DNA of 64,000 nt from Pontibacter sp. SGAir0037 (GCF_005491705.1 NZ_CP028092.1:2480001-2544000), one strand, 5' to 3'. Positions 1 to 9,805 are shown, counted from the first letter of the stretch. The notes: generated from the letters alone by a model not told the origin. A program made the numbers and translations.

Positions 1-516
1 CGGTTTAAAGCCAATGCTATTCCGCTTTTGTACGCTACCATCGGGGCCGTTATTATAACTACGATCGGGCTACTGCTCCTGGTCATACCGGGTATTTATG
101 CAGCCGTTACGCTTTCTGTTTTTATGATGGTGCTGCTGCGCGAAGAAATAGGGTTTATAGAAGGGCTGGAACGTTGCCTTTACCTGATCAAAGGCAACTG
201 GTGGTCTACTTTTTTCCTGCTTTTTGTGATAGGCTTAATTCAGGGCATCATCAATGTAGTGCCTGCGATCCCGGCTTTTATTCTGCCATTTTTGGGCGCC
301 TTGGAACTGCCCGGCAGCACAAATACTTTGATTTCTATTATACTGGTTTCCATCAGCTCAGTACTGGGTATATTTATCTATAGCATTTCCATAATTGCAG
401 CTGCCTTTCAGTATTTCCATTTGGTAGAAGTAAGAGACGGTATTGGCCTGATGGAGCAGGTAGCCCTGATAGGCCAGAGCACAACCAGATTCGAAGCGAA
501 TGAAGGCGATTATTAG
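1..516 (+). CDS. Multi-pass membrane protein, 5' end outside window
   Basis: The reading frame is open from base 1, so the start lies upstream of the window. The visible 171 residues are very hydrophobic, with about four predicted membrane segments (near visible residues 12-40, 67-85, 87-105 and 120-140), and end in a short polar tail. I do not recognise a catalytic motif. The gene overlaps the next one by 17 bases, so it is the upstream member of the DUF4129-DUF4350-MoxR-DUF58 operon. In other Bacteroidota that operon is preceded by RDD, SpoIIM-like or similar membrane proteins, which fits this one. Family assignment is open. Confidence 0.75.
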   Translation, partial: RFKANAIPLLYATIGAVIITTIGLLLLVIPGIYAAVTLSVFMMVLLREEIGFIEGLERCLYLIKGNWWSTFFLLFVIGLIQGIINVVPAIPAFILPFLGALELPGSTNTLISIILVSISSVLGIFIYSISIIAAAFQYFHLVEVRDGIGLMEQVALIGQSTTRFEANEGDY

Positions 517-1249
517 CAGGCCCGGTTTCTTTGCCCTGATACTGATGCTGCATCTCCTGTTCGGAGCATGCGGGCATGCGTATGCCGCTGTGCAGGCAAA
601 AGAAATCCCCTCTGATAATTCTCCCATAGAAGTTCGCTATCCCGCAGCAGAAAAGCTTCAAGCGTTCAGGAACGATAGCGACTTTCAGTACAAAGTGCTG
701 CAGCCCCCCCCGGTTTCGTTCTGGGATAAGATTAAAGCCAGGATCAACCATTTTTTGAGGCGCTTGTTTGGAAATGAGAAAATGGGCCCTTACTGGAAAT
801 ACCTGGGATATGCCTTTGCACTTGGCATTACGGTTTTTGTCGTGCTGAAACTGTTAAAAGTAGATTTTACGGGGCTGTTTGGCAAAAGCGGAAATCCGAT
901 GCAGGTGCCTTACGAAGCATACCAGGAAAATATACACGAAATGGATTTTGAGGGAATGCTGGCTGAGGCTATCCAGCAGCAGGACTATAGAAGGGCCATC
1001 CGGTTATACTACCTGCAAAGCCTTAAAACCCTTACCGACAGCACTTTTATACACTGGACACCTGGCAAAACAAACCGTAGCTATTTAGCGGAGATAGAGA
1101 ACAGACAGGTTCAGAAAGAGTTTGGCAAAGTAACAAACCTCTTCGAGTATGTGTGGTATGGCGGATCTGCCATCACAAACCAGCACTTTGAGCATTCGCG
1201 CCAGACTTTTGCAGATTTCCATCACCTTATCCGGCAGCACACATCATGA
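500..1249 (+). CDS. DUF4129 domain-containing membrane protein
   Basis: 249 residues. An N-terminal signal or anchor segment (about residues 8-30) is followed by a periplasmic linker, a membrane segment near residues 97-115 and a cytosolic C-terminal part. That part has the DUF4129 pattern: an acidic helix, a run like QQQDYRRAIRLYYL, then TPGKTNRSYL and a final Phe/Trp-rich helix ending near FADFHHLI. In related operons DUF4129 proteins sit beside DUF4350, MoxR and DUF58 genes; their role is unknown but is thought to be linked to envelope or protease-like (transglutaminase) complexes. The start ATG overlaps the upstream gene by 17 bases, and the stop overlaps the next start as ATGA. Confidence 0.85.
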   Translation: MKAIISRPGFFALILMLHLLFGACGHAYAAVQAKEIPSDNSPIEVRYPAAEKLQAFRNDSDFQYKVLQPPPVSFWDKIKARINHFLRRLFGNEKMGPYWKYLGYAFALGITVFVVLKLLKVDFTGLFGKSGNPMQVPYEAYQENIHEMDFEGMLAEAIQQQDYRRAIRLYYLQSLKTLTDSTFIHWTPGKTNRSYLAEIENRQVQKEFGKVTNLFEYVWYGGSAITNQHFEHSRQTFADFHHLIRQHTS

Positions 1250-2448
1250 AAGGCTATAAAAAATACCTGTTTATGCTGGGGCTGTTGTTTGCCGCTTTCG
1301 TGGCTGTAGAATATTTCAGGCCGAAACCAGTTGACTGGAGCCACACCTTTGCCAGCAAAGATAAAATTCCGTACGGCACATACATTACGTACCACCTGCT
1401 GCAGGACATATTTAAAGGCCAGTCGGTTTCAGCCAGCCGATTGCCTGTCCTCAACCAGTTGGAGTTAAACCCTGACTTTAAGGGCAGCTATATTTTTATT
1501 AACCATTCGTTCGAAGCTGATAGTTTAAATCTGAATGCCATGCTGGATTTTGTGCAGCAAGGAAATCAGGTATTTATAGCAGCAGAGTACTTTTCCGAAA
1601 ACCTGGAAGACACCCTCGGCTTCTCAACGGACTACCTGGAGTACAACAAAGCTTCGGATACACTGCATGTGCAGTTTACAAATGCCAGCTTAAAGGCTCC
1701 CGCTTTTAAATTTCCCAACGATGCCCTGGAAAGCTATTTTGTGATTGACAGCCTCCAAAACCAGCTCGCACTCGGGAAAATGTCTTCAGGCGAACTTAAC
1801 TTTATCAAGATCCCTTTTGGCCGGGGTGCTTTTTACCTCAGCTCTGTGCCTCTGGCCTTCACGAACTTATATTTGCTCGACAAAAGCCAGACCGCCTATG
1901 CCGCCATTGCCTTCTCTCATTTACCTGTTCAGCCTGTGCTCTGGGATGAGTACCAGAAAATAGGCAGTTTCGACAATACTTCTGTTATCAGGGTGCTGGT
2001 AAGCCACGAAGCGCTTGGTTGGGCATACTATATAGCCCTGTTTGCGATAGTACTGTATGTTCTTTTCGAAAGCAAACGCACGCAACGCATTATTCCGGTG
2101 CAGGAGCCACCCCAAAACACTACGCTGGAATTTGTGCAGGTAATCGGAAATTTATATTTTAACCATAAGAACCATAAAACCATTGCCGAAAAAAAGATTA
2201 ACTTCTTCCTGGAGCATCTCCGCAGCCACTACTATGAAAATGCTCATCAGCAAGATGAAGAGTTACAGGAAAGGATAGCTTCCAAATCCGGAGCTGACAT
2301 AAGCCTGGTGCAGGCAATCTTTGAGAAAATACACCATATCAGAACCAGCGATACCATTACAGAACACCGGTTGCTGGACCTGAACAAGCAGTTAGAAGAA
2401 TTCTACAACCAAACCAGCGTGAAGCCAATGGCGACCCGCTCACATTAA
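1246..2448 (+). CDS. DUF4350 domain-containing membrane protein
   Basis: 400 residues with a membrane segment at about 6-23 and a second at about 257-275. Between them is a periplasmic region starting with the DUF4350-type sequence PYGTYITYHLLQDIF and containing FINHSFEAD and VFIAAEYF, which resembles a GATase-like/ABC-associated fold. The C-terminal ~120 residues are cytosolic and charged. It is translationally coupled to the DUF4129 gene (4-base overlap) and is followed two bases later by the MoxR ATPase. It probably belongs to one membrane complex with the neighbouring DUF58 protein; that role is inferred from gene order only. Confidence 0.85.
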   Translation: MKGYKKYLFMLGLLFAAFVAVEYFRPKPVDWSHTFASKDKIPYGTYITYHLLQDIFKGQSVSASRLPVLNQLELNPDFKGSYIFINHSFEADSLNLNAMLDFVQQGNQVFIAAEYFSENLEDTLGFSTDYLEYNKASDTLHVQFTNASLKAPAFKFPNDALESYFVIDSLQNQLALGKMSSGELNFIKIPFGRGAFYLSSVPLAFTNLYLLDKSQTAYAAIAFSHLPVQPVLWDEYQKIGSFDNTSVIRVLVSHEALGWAYYIALFAIVLYVLFESKRTQRIIPVQEPPQNTTLEFVQVIGNLYFNHKNHKTIAEKKINFFLEHLRSHYYENAHQQDEELQERIASKSGADISLVQAIFEKIHHIRTSDTITEHRLLDLNKQLEEFYNQTSVKPMATRSH

Positions 2449-2450
2449 AT

Positions 2451-3437
2451 ATGGAAGAAGCACTAGAAGGACTTGAAACACAAACTGATTTTTCGGCTTT
2501 ACATGAAGCAGTTGAAGGAATACAAACAGAACTCAGGAAAGTAATTGTAGGGCAGCAGCAATTTATAGACCTGCTCCTGGTGGCCCTGCTCTCCGACGGA
2601 CACGTGCTGATAGAGGGGCTGCCTGGCATTGCTAAAACACTTACGGCTAAAATGCTGGCCCGCACCGTAGATGTAGATTTTAACCGTATTCAGTTCACTC
2701 CCGACCTGATGCCTTCCGATGTACTGGGTACTTCTGTTTTCCACCCAGGCTCCGCCTCCTTTGAGTATAAAAAAGGTCCGATCTTTTCGAACCTGGTGCT
2801 GATAGACGAGATAAACCGTGCCCCTGCCAAAACACAGGCTTCGCTGTTTGAGGTTATGGAAGAGCAGCACATCACCCACGACGGTGTATTGTACCCGATG
2901 AGCTCTCCGTTTATGGTACTGGCCACACAAAATCCCATTGAGCAGGAAGGCACCTATCGGCTGCCGGAAGCACAGCTCGACCGCTTTATGTTTAAGATAC
3001 TGGTTGAATACCCTACGCTGGAGCAGGAACTGGCCATCCTTACAATTCATCACACCGAAAAAAACAGGAAGGAAGAGCTCGAAAATGTGAAAGCCGTTTT
3101 AACGGCAGAACAGGTTGCATCGCTCAGAGTACAGGTAAAAGGTGTTCACGTAGAAGCCAACCTGCTGGAGTATATGGTGCAATTGGTCGGGCAAACACGG
3201 GCCAATAAGTCGTTGTACCTCGGTGCATCGCCCCGTGCCTCTATAGCTTTGCTGAACAGCTCCAAAGCGCTGGCAGCCATAAGGGGCAGAGGATTTGTAA
3301 CGCCGGAAGATATACAGGAACTTGCCCCGGCAGTATTGCGCCACCGGATCCTGCTCACACCGGAAAAGGAAATGGAAGGCATCACGACTGATGAGGTGAT
3401 CAAGCAAATTATTCAGAAAACAGAAGTACCGCGCTAG
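2451..3437 (+). CDS. MoxR-family AAA+ ATPase
   Basis: 328 residues, the usual size for MoxR. Walker A is EGLPGIAKT (about residues 55-63), Walker B is LVLIDE (115-120) followed by INRAPAKTQ, and sensor 1 is in VLATQNPIEQEGTYRLPEAQLDRF. The C-terminal lid carries GASPRASIALL. MoxR ATPases are chaperone-like enzymes that work with von Willebrand-type partners to mature or insert metal cofactors or assemble complexes. The partner here should be the DUF58 protein, whose GTG start overlaps this gene's TAG stop by one base. Close packing from 500 to 4768 indicates one transcript. Confidence 0.95.
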   Translation: MEEALEGLETQTDFSALHEAVEGIQTELRKVIVGQQQFIDLLLVALLSDGHVLIEGLPGIAKTLTAKMLARTVDVDFNRIQFTPDLMPSDVLGTSVFHPGSASFEYKKGPIFSNLVLIDEINRAPAKTQASLFEVMEEQHITHDGVLYPMSSPFMVLATQNPIEQEGTYRLPEAQLDRFMFKILVEYPTLEQELAILTIHHTEKNRKEELENVKAVLTAEQVASLRVQVKGVHVEANLLEYMVQLVGQTRANKSLYLGASPRASIALLNSSKALAAIRGRGFVTPEDIQELAPAVLRHRILLTPEKEMEGITTDEVIKQIIQKTEVPR

Positions 3438-4768
3438 TGCAGTTCATCCGCAGCTTATACTTTACCCAATACCTGTTCTACGGCCTGACAACGGCGGTAG
3501 GGCTTTTTTTGCTTGCCTTTGTTTTTCCGGCATTGCTCTTACTGGTAAAAGTAGCCTTCGGTGTATTTGTAGTATTGGCCTTACTGGACATGCTGGCTCT
3601 GTTCAGCCAGAGCAAAGGCGTGTTTGCCCGTCGCAGCATGGCAGAGAAGCTCTCGAACGGCAGTTACAACGATATACTTATTTACCTGGAAAACAAATAT
3701 GCCTTTCCGATACAGGCAGAAATAATAGATGAGCTGCCTTTCCAGTTTCAGAAGCGCGATAATCTCTTTAAAGCCCGTGTTGAATCAGGTTATACCCAGG
3801 TTATACATTATACGCTCCGGCCCACCAAGCGAGGCAGCTATCGGTTTGGCGCTATCAATGTGTTTGTAAACGGGCCGTTAAAGCTTGTTAAGAAACGTTA
3901 CCGCTTTGCGCAGGACCAGGAGGTGCCGGTATATCCGTCCTTCTTACAGATGCAGCAGTATGAGCTGCTGGCGATTACTAACCGCCTGCATGAAATGGGT
4001 GTAAAGAAAATCCGCCGGATTGGCCATAGTGCTGAATTTGAGCAGATACGCCCTTATGTAGCAGGCGACGACCAGCGCACGATTAACTGGAAAGCGTCTG
4101 CACGAAAATCGGAACTGATGGTTAACAGTTTTCAGGATGAAAAGTCGCAGCAGGTTTATTGCATGATCGATAAAGGCCGCGTAATGCAGATGCCTTTCGA
4201 AGGGCTTACGCTTCTTGATTATGCCATTAATGCCTCGCTGGTGCTTTCCAACATTGCCCTTCGCAAGCAAGATAAAGCCGGTATACTTACTTTTTCCGAA
4301 ATGATCAGCAACATTGTGCCGGCTGAGCGCAAGGCAACACAGCTAAACCGCATTATGGAGGTGCTTTACAACCAGAAAACAAGATTTCTAGAATCTGATT
4401 ATGAGCTTTTGTACGCAGCCCTTCGCAACAAAGTAAAGCAGCGAAGCCTGCTGCTGCTCTTTACTAATTTCGAAACGCTGAATGGTGCTAAAAGGCAACT
4501 GCCTTACCTACGCAAAATTGCCAAGCACCACCTGCTGCTCGTGGTCTTTTTTGAGAACACCGAGCTGCAGGCACTGCTACAGCAATCGACAGACAGCACA
4601 GAAGAGGTTTATGTAAAAGCCATCGCCGAGAAATTTGATTATGAGAAAAAGCAGATCGTGAAAGAGCTCCGGCAGCATGGCATTCAGTCTATCCTCACAT
4701 CGCCCCGGCACCTCACTGTAAATACCATCAACAAGTACCTCGAGTTTAAATCCAGGGGAATGGCATAG
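3437..4768 (+). CDS. DUF58 domain-containing protein (MoxR partner)
   Basis: 443 residues. Two membrane segments lie near residues 10-32 and 34-53, followed by a large cytosolic or periplasmic part. The DUF58 signature EFEQIRPYVAGDDQRTINWK is clear, followed by a von Willebrand-A-like stretch (VYCMIDKGRVM, and LLLLFTNFETL). DUF58 proteins pair with MoxR ATPases in many phyla. The GTG start at 3437 overlaps the MoxR stop (TAGTG), the usual coupled arrangement, and no ATG fits better. The gene ends 29 bases from the stop of the convergent TonB receptor; no terminator hairpin is visible in that gap. Confidence 0.93.
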   Translation: MQFIRSLYFTQYLFYGLTTAVGLFLLAFVFPALLLLVKVAFGVFVVLALLDMLALFSQSKGVFARRSMAEKLSNGSYNDILIYLENKYAFPIQAEIIDELPFQFQKRDNLFKARVESGYTQVIHYTLRPTKRGSYRFGAINVFVNGPLKLVKKRYRFAQDQEVPVYPSFLQMQQYELLAITNRLHEMGVKKIRRIGHSAEFEQIRPYVAGDDQRTINWKASARKSELMVNSFQDEKSQQVYCMIDKGRVMQMPFEGLTLLDYAINASLVLSNIALRKQDKAGILTFSEMISNIVPAERKATQLNRIMEVLYNQKTRFLESDYELLYAALRNKVKQRSLLLLFTNFETLNGAKRQLPYLRKIAKHHLLLVVFFENTELQALLQQSTDSTEEVYVKAIAEKFDYEKKQIVKELRQHGIQSILTSPRHLTVNTINKYLEFKSRGMA

Positions 4769-4797
4769 AAAGACTACTTGGTTCTCCTGCGGGCATT

Positions 4798-7623
4798 TTA
4801 CCCGTTGCCCGGAGGCGGAGGAGGTGTGCCGCCCGGAAACCCTCCCGGTGGTGGTCCCGGAAAGCGGTTGTTGTCTTCTGTCGGAGTTGCTGCTCCTCCA
4901 AAGTTCCGCAGGTTATAGGTAAAGGTGAGCATAAAGAACCGCTGCAATACACTCGATTGTACATCCGAAATATACTGAGCTGCAACTGTACGCTGTATGC
5001 TTACATTCTGCTTCAGCAGGTCGTTTACACTCAGGCTGATTTCCGCCTGCTGGTTGCGCAGTATCTTTTTACTGATACTCATGTTCCATAGCAGATAGTT
5101 CTGGTTATATCCTTCCGATAAGCCTGTGTTGAGTACATGATTAAGCTCTGTTCTGTATACTATTCCTTTCCAGAAATTCCAGTTATACTTAAGGCTGGTG
5201 TTCTGGCTAAAGTAATTGTTATTCAGTTCGGGTTGCAGGGTATTATGCACCATACTATAAGTAGAGTTGGTAGATACGGTAAAATCTATTTTCTCGCTTA
5301 TATTGCTGCTCAGGTTAATGCCTACTCCTACATTGGGCGTATTGGCGAAGTTTAAAGCGGTTGTGTAGCCAGGGGTACGGGTATAACCAATGCTACCATG
5401 CAGCCCCAGGTTAGAGCTGATAAGAGGCAGAGGCTGCCCGTAGTGGAAAAAGCTACGCAGGTTCAGGTAGCCATACAGGTTTACAGGCTGGCTTAGCTGC
5501 TGCCCTCTCTCCAAAATCTGCCCGTTTTCAAGCACAATATCCGCTGTGGTAGCCCTGGTGATACGGCTGGTAATATAATCCTGCACAACAGAACCAAAGA
5601 AACCTACAAAAAAGACCCTGTTTGTTTCCAGGTCGAAGTTGCGCAGGCCCATTCTGAAGTTATGCTGGTAACTCTGCACCAGTTCCGGGTTGCCCTGTGA
5701 AAGCATTAAAGGATTAGAGTTATCAACTACGTCCTGCAGCTGTTCTACCCCAGGTGCCACTGTACTGGTGGAGTAGTTAAAATCAAAGTTCTTGGTCTGG
5801 GAGATTTTGTAATCTACTTCGGCGGCAGGCAAGACATTAATAAAAGACTTTGTAAACGCATCGCCTGCTACCGGAAACTGACGCCTATTCTGCAGTTCAG
5901 ACGTCTGATACTGCAGTCCTGCCCGTAGCCGAAGCTTGTTGTTACTGTACTGGTAACCTGCTCCTGCCCTTTGTGTAAAGTAGTCGCTTGTGAAGGCATT
6001 GCTCAGTGTATTGTTTAAGTCGCTGTAAGCTGCCTCCTGCTCTGCATAGTCGTAGGTTTTCGTATCAGAATTTCTGTGTTGGTTTCCGATGCTATACTGC
6101 CATTGCCATTGCCCATACTGCCCCTGGGGTTCGGTATAGGTCAGGTTTCCCTGCCAGTTCAAACTACTTGCTTCGGAATTGCGCAACTGGTTCAGCACGG
6201 ATTGGCTGGCATCCGCTTCTCTGAAGAAAATGGAATTTGCCAGCAACGATCTGTCGCTATTGCTTTGGCTGAAGCTGGTTGTGAAGTTAGATGAAATTGT
6301 ACGACCAGGTTTGCCGAATTTGTGGCTGAAGTAGATATCGTTTTTAAACGTATAGCTGGTGTTATCGGAAGCGCTGGTGTTTTCGGTTTCGCTCAGATTA
6401 CCATTTATGTTAGTTGTTTTACCTGTTGTTTCGGCTGAAGCAGCATTGTGCTGCCATGTAAGCGAGGGTGTTATAAGCAGCCTGTTATTGTCATTTATCT
6501 TGTAGTCTAACCTAAAATTCAATTGCTGGTTCCGGGTGGTGGTGGCATTCAGCTGGTCTTCGGTATACACCTGACCTGAATCGGCGGGGAGTGTATAAAG
6601 CTGCGAAAGAAACTGGTTGTTCTGTATACTTCTTTCTGTATAGTTATAATTGCCGCTCACTTCTATCTTACTTCCCCAGCTATCGCTAAAGTTAAGGCCT
6701 AAAGTATTTGTCGATATCAAGCCTGTTGTAGTGCCTCCTCCCGAAGGTGGTCTTCTGCCCCTCATACCGCCTCCTGGTGTCTCCCCTACCGAAAAATCGA
6801 GCAGGTTCATGTTGTTTGTCAGCCCAGTAAATGTCAATCGCCTGTCGCCTTTAAAGGTATTGATGCTGGCCCCGATCATGTAGCGGTCATCTGTTCCGTA
6901 TCCGGCAGATGCTTTGCCGAAAACACCGTTTCGCCGGTCTGCTTTTGTCACAATATTGATGGTTTTCTGCTCATTGCCATCATCTACTCCTGTCAGCTCC
7001 GCCTGGTCGCTTTTTTTATCGAATATCTGTATCGAAGCAATTACATCGGCCGGCAGGTTACGCAGTGCCGCGGCAGGGTCATCACCAAAGAAGCGCTTTC
7101 CGTCTACCAGCACCTGCTTTACGTCCTGCCCCTGCGCCTGCAGGCTGCCATTCTGCATGGTAATGCCAGGCAGCTTCTGCACCAGGTCTTCGGCACTGCC
7201 ATCCGGAGCTGTTTTAAAGGCGCCTGCATTAAACTGGGTGGTATCTCCTTTCTGCTCTCCCAGTGGCACGCGCCCCATTATCACCACTTCTTCGGTTACC
7301 GTACTAGCTTCTTCCAGGTAAATAATGCCCAGCGGTATACCATCGTCTTTGATGGTGATGTTTTTAGTGAAAGGTTTAAATCCAAGATAGTTTACTTCGA
7401 GGGCATATACCCCGGGCGCTACATTGGCAAACCTGAAGTTTCCGAGGTGGTCGGTGGCGGTACCTGTTTTCTGATCAAAGGTTATGCGTGTGAGTGTAAC
7501 ATTTGCACCCGGTAGTGCTTCCTTTGCTATAGCGCTTTTTACGGTGCCGGCTATATACAGGCCCTGCGCCTGCGCCTGCCAAAAAGCCAGCATGGCTATT
7601 ATCAGAACAGCTATCTTCTTCAT
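4798..7623 (-). CDS. TonB-dependent receptor-like outer-membrane beta-barrel protein
   Basis: 941 residues. A signal peptide (about 1-19) precedes a carboxypeptidase-regulatory-like domain (about 22-105), then a plug domain with LVQKLPGITMQNGSLQAQGQ and VLVDGKRFFGDDPAAALRNL, then a long beta-barrel of the OMP_b-brl_3 kind. The barrel-closing beta-signal appears to be MLTFTYNLRNF, but about 35 Gly/Pro-rich residues follow it, which is unusual. Such receptors import ligands or act in surface sensing; the substrate cannot be told. It is immediately downstream of the LytTR regulator on the same strand (185-base gap). GATCTTTG at 7709-7716 (minus) differs by one base from the -7 box. Confidence 0.9.
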   Translation of the reverse strand: MKKIAVLIIAMLAFWQAQAQGLYIAGTVKSAIAKEALPGANVTLTRITFDQKTGTATDHLGNFRFANVAPGVYALEVNYLGFKPFTKNITIKDDGIPLGIIYLEEASTVTEEVVIMGRVPLGEQKGDTTQFNAGAFKTAPDGSAEDLVQKLPGITMQNGSLQAQGQDVKQVLVDGKRFFGDDPAAALRNLPADVIASIQIFDKKSDQAELTGVDDGNEQKTINIVTKADRRNGVFGKASAGYGTDDRYMIGASINTFKGDRRLTFTGLTNNMNLLDFSVGETPGGGMRGRRPPSGGGTTTGLISTNTLGLNFSDSWGSKIEVSGNYNYTERSIQNNQFLSQLYTLPADSGQVYTEDQLNATTTRNQQLNFRLDYKINDNNRLLITPSLTWQHNAASAETTGKTTNINGNLSETENTSASDNTSYTFKNDIYFSHKFGKPGRTISSNFTTSFSQSNSDRSLLANSIFFREADASQSVLNQLRNSEASSLNWQGNLTYTEPQGQYGQWQWQYSIGNQHRNSDTKTYDYAEQEAAYSDLNNTLSNAFTSDYFTQRAGAGYQYSNNKLRLRAGLQYQTSELQNRRQFPVAGDAFTKSFINVLPAAEVDYKISQTKNFDFNYSTSTVAPGVEQLQDVVDNSNPLMLSQGNPELVQSYQHNFRMGLRNFDLETNRVFFVGFFGSVVQDYITSRITRATTADIVLENGQILERGQQLSQPVNLYGYLNLRSFFHYGQPLPLISSNLGLHGSIGYTRTPGYTTALNFANTPNVGVGINLSSNISEKIDFTVSTNSTYSMVHNTLQPELNNNYFSQNTSLKYNWNFWKGIVYRTELNHVLNTGLSEGYNQNYLLWNMSISKKILRNQQAEISLSVNDLLKQNVSIQRTVAAQYISDVQSSVLQRFFMLTFTYNLRNFGGAATPTEDNNRFPGPPPGGFPGGTPPPPPGNG

Positions 7624-7808
7624 TGCTTCTTAATCTTTCTGTAAATCCTGTTGAAAGTGTAGTTCTTACCGGTTACAATTATTAAGTATTCAGCAAAAAC
7701 TAACGAAACAAAGATCGATGATAGAAGAAGGCTCTTCAATGGAAAGGTAGCCGAAACGGACAAACAAGAGGGTTGAACGTCCTTAGCCGCTGCTGGCTCT
7801 CCGGCATA

Positions 7809-8570
7809 TTACTGGCCTGCGAGCCAGTTCAGGAACATAGGGCTTTTCGCTTTGCTGACGATCACGTCTTCCTGGAGCGGCACTTTCAGGGCTACATGCA
7901 GTTTTCTGCCAAAGTACTGCGACGCTTCTCTTACTGCCTGATGGTTTACCAGAAACTGCCGGTTAGCCCGGAAGAACTGCTCTCCCAGCATCTGCTCCAG
8001 TTCGTCCATGGTATAGTTCACAACAAAGCTTTTCTGGTCGAAGCACAGCACTCTGGTTAACTGGTTATCGAGGTAAGCCAGGGCAATTTCGCCAATAGAA
8101 AGCGGTATGATCTTGTCTCGCTGGTATACCAGTATCGAGTTTCTTTTTTTGGAGCTTGTATGCTCGAACAACTGCAGGAGTTTAGAGAAAGGCTCTCCCG
8201 TGCCCGAGAATTTTTCCTGCAGCTGCTTATACTTATGAATGGTAGCCCGGATGGTTTCTGTCGTGAAAGGCTTTAGCACATAATCAATACCATTGGCTTT
8301 AAAGGCATCCAGTGCGTAGGCATCAAAAGCCGTACAGAAAACAACAGGCGTAGTTGTGTGTACAGCATTAAAAATTTCGAAGCTCAGCCCGTCACCCAGT
8401 TGTATATCCGAGAAGATCAGATCCGGGAAACTGTTTTTGCTGAAATAGGCGATAGCTTTTTTTACCGAAGGCAAAATGGCCTGCACCTCTATATGCTTAT
8501 CTACCTGCTGTAGCGTATACGCCAGGTCTTCGGCCATCAAAGATTCATCCTCAATAATAACTACTTTCAT
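7809..8570 (-). CDS. LytTR-family response regulator
   Basis: 253 residues. The N-terminal receiver domain has acidic residues in IIEDES, the phosphoacceptor Asp at about 55 (LIFSDIQLGDG), the Thr region VFCTAFD and the conserved Lys in VLKPF. The C-terminal LytTR DNA-binding domain runs from about 150 and includes IGEIALAYLDNQ, FFRANRQFLVN and the closing IVSKAK. It forms a two-component system with the kinase encoded just upstream; the start ATG overlaps the kinase stop by 4 bases. The neighbouring TonB receptor is a plausible target, by position only. Confidence 0.95.
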   Translation of the reverse strand: MKVVIIEDESLMAEDLAYTLQQVDKHIEVQAILPSVKKAIAYFSKNSFPDLIFSDIQLGDGLSFEIFNAVHTTTPVVFCTAFDAYALDAFKANGIDYVLKPFTTETIRATIHKYKQLQEKFSGTGEPFSKLLQLFEHTSSKKRNSILVYQRDKIIPLSIGEIALAYLDNQLTRVLCFDQKSFVVNYTMDELEQMLGEQFFRANRQFLVNHQAVREASQYFGRKLHVALKVPLQEDVIVSKAKSPMFLNWLAGQ

Positions 8571-9670
8571 TTGTGTAAAATGGGTAACTGAACTATAAAA
8601 CTTTCTTCCGTTTCTAAAATGTTGATGCCCTTTCCAAAAAGCACGTTGTAACGCTCTGACAGGTTTCTAAGTCCTATGCCTGAAAAGGGCTCATGCACCG
8701 GCTTTGTCTTTTTATTGTTTGTAACTACCAGGCAATCGTCCTTTACATAGCGGATGCAGATTGTAAGTGGCTCCTCTTCTGTAAAACCATTGTGTTTAAT
8801 AGCATTTTCAACTAAAAGCTGCAGCGCAAACACGGGCAGGTAAGCTGATTCCATCTGTTCTTTCGGAACATCAATCCGGTACTTGAAAGCATCTTTAAAG
8901 CGGACTTTCTGCATCTCCAGGTAATCGATGCATAGTTTCAGTTCATCCCGCAGCGGTACAGTATCTTGGCTGTCGCTGGTAAGAGAGGCTCTCAGGAACT
9001 CTGATAAACGCAGCAGGTAATCTTCCGCTTCCCGGGCATCTCTTCTTATAAGCGATTTTAACGTGTTCAGAGAATTGAAGAGGAAATGGGGCTGCAGCTG
9101 GTGCTTTAAATGCTGGTGCTGCGCCTGTATACTATTCATTTTTAGTTGCGTATTCTCCAGTTCTATCTGCGACTTGTTGCGGTTCAGAATTACGAGGTCC
9201 AGGATAATGAGGACAATTGTGTTGTTGGTGATACCTGCAATAAAAGGGAAAAACAGGGCCCTCCCATACCTCGGATCCAGCGAAACCTGCCCCAGTATGG
9301 TGAAATACAGTATAATCAGGATAAACATGCATACATAACTGACGGCATAGCGAATGATGTGCCGGGTCTTTTCCTGTAGCTTCAGTTTTTGAAAACGTGT
9401 ATAAAGCCAGATGTTCATTACCCAGAACGTGAGCATCATAAGCGTGTTCACCAGTATATTAAAGCCCAAAGACATATGAACACGCTGGTCTGGTAGGCGT
9501 GGCCGGAAGCCGGGCGGCATATCACCAGGCGGCGGAAGATGCGGCCGCTCCATAAAAGAGAACTGCGAAGTAATGAGCAAATGAATAACACTAAACACCC
9601 CGAAGAACAGCGAAGTGATAATGGCTACAATAAGTAAATCCTTAATGTAGTTATTTTGTTGTTTTGTCAT
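8567..9670 (-). CDS. LytS/YehU-type sensor histidine kinase
   Basis: About 367 residues from the ATG at 9670. A longer in-frame TTG start exists at 9760, but the ATG gives a normal N-terminus running into the first membrane helix. Four membrane helices lie in the first ~165 residues, with a Pro-rich periplasmic loop (HLPPPGDMPPGFRPRLP) after the first. A short coiled coil leads to the His_kinase domain with the phosphorylated His in QPHFLFNSLN, and an HATPase region with the N-box LLVENAIKHNGF and G-boxes FSGIGLRNLSERY. It phosphorylates the adjacent LytTR regulator. A -7 box lies at 9806-9813. Confidence 0.93.
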   Translation of the reverse strand: MTKQQNNYIKDLLIVAIITSLFFGVFSVIHLLITSQFSFMERPHLPPPGDMPPGFRPRLPDQRVHMSLGFNILVNTLMMLTFWVMNIWLYTRFQKLKLQEKTRHIIRYAVSYVCMFILIILYFTILGQVSLDPRYGRALFFPFIAGITNNTIVLIILDLVILNRNKSQIELENTQLKMNSIQAQHQHLKHQLQPHFLFNSLNTLKSLIRRDAREAEDYLLRLSEFLRASLTSDSQDTVPLRDELKLCIDYLEMQKVRFKDAFKYRIDVPKEQMESAYLPVFALQLLVENAIKHNGFTEEEPLTICIRYVKDDCLVVTNNKKTKPVHEPFSGIGLRNLSERYNVLFGKGINILETEESFIVQLPILHK

Positions 9671-9805
9671 ATTCCGGAACTTGTAATCACAACCATTTTC
9701 CTGCACCAGATAAAGCAGTCTGTGTAGGGTAAAGCAGCCCTTTACCGCAATGCGGAGCAATTAACCTTGCAGAGCTGCCTGAAGATAGAGGAAATACGCC
9801 TTATA

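Noticed and set aside
8567..9760. Longer histidine kinase start at TTG 9760
   Set aside because: Adds 30 residues of unlikely sequence before the membrane helices; the ATG at 9670 gives a normal N-terminus.
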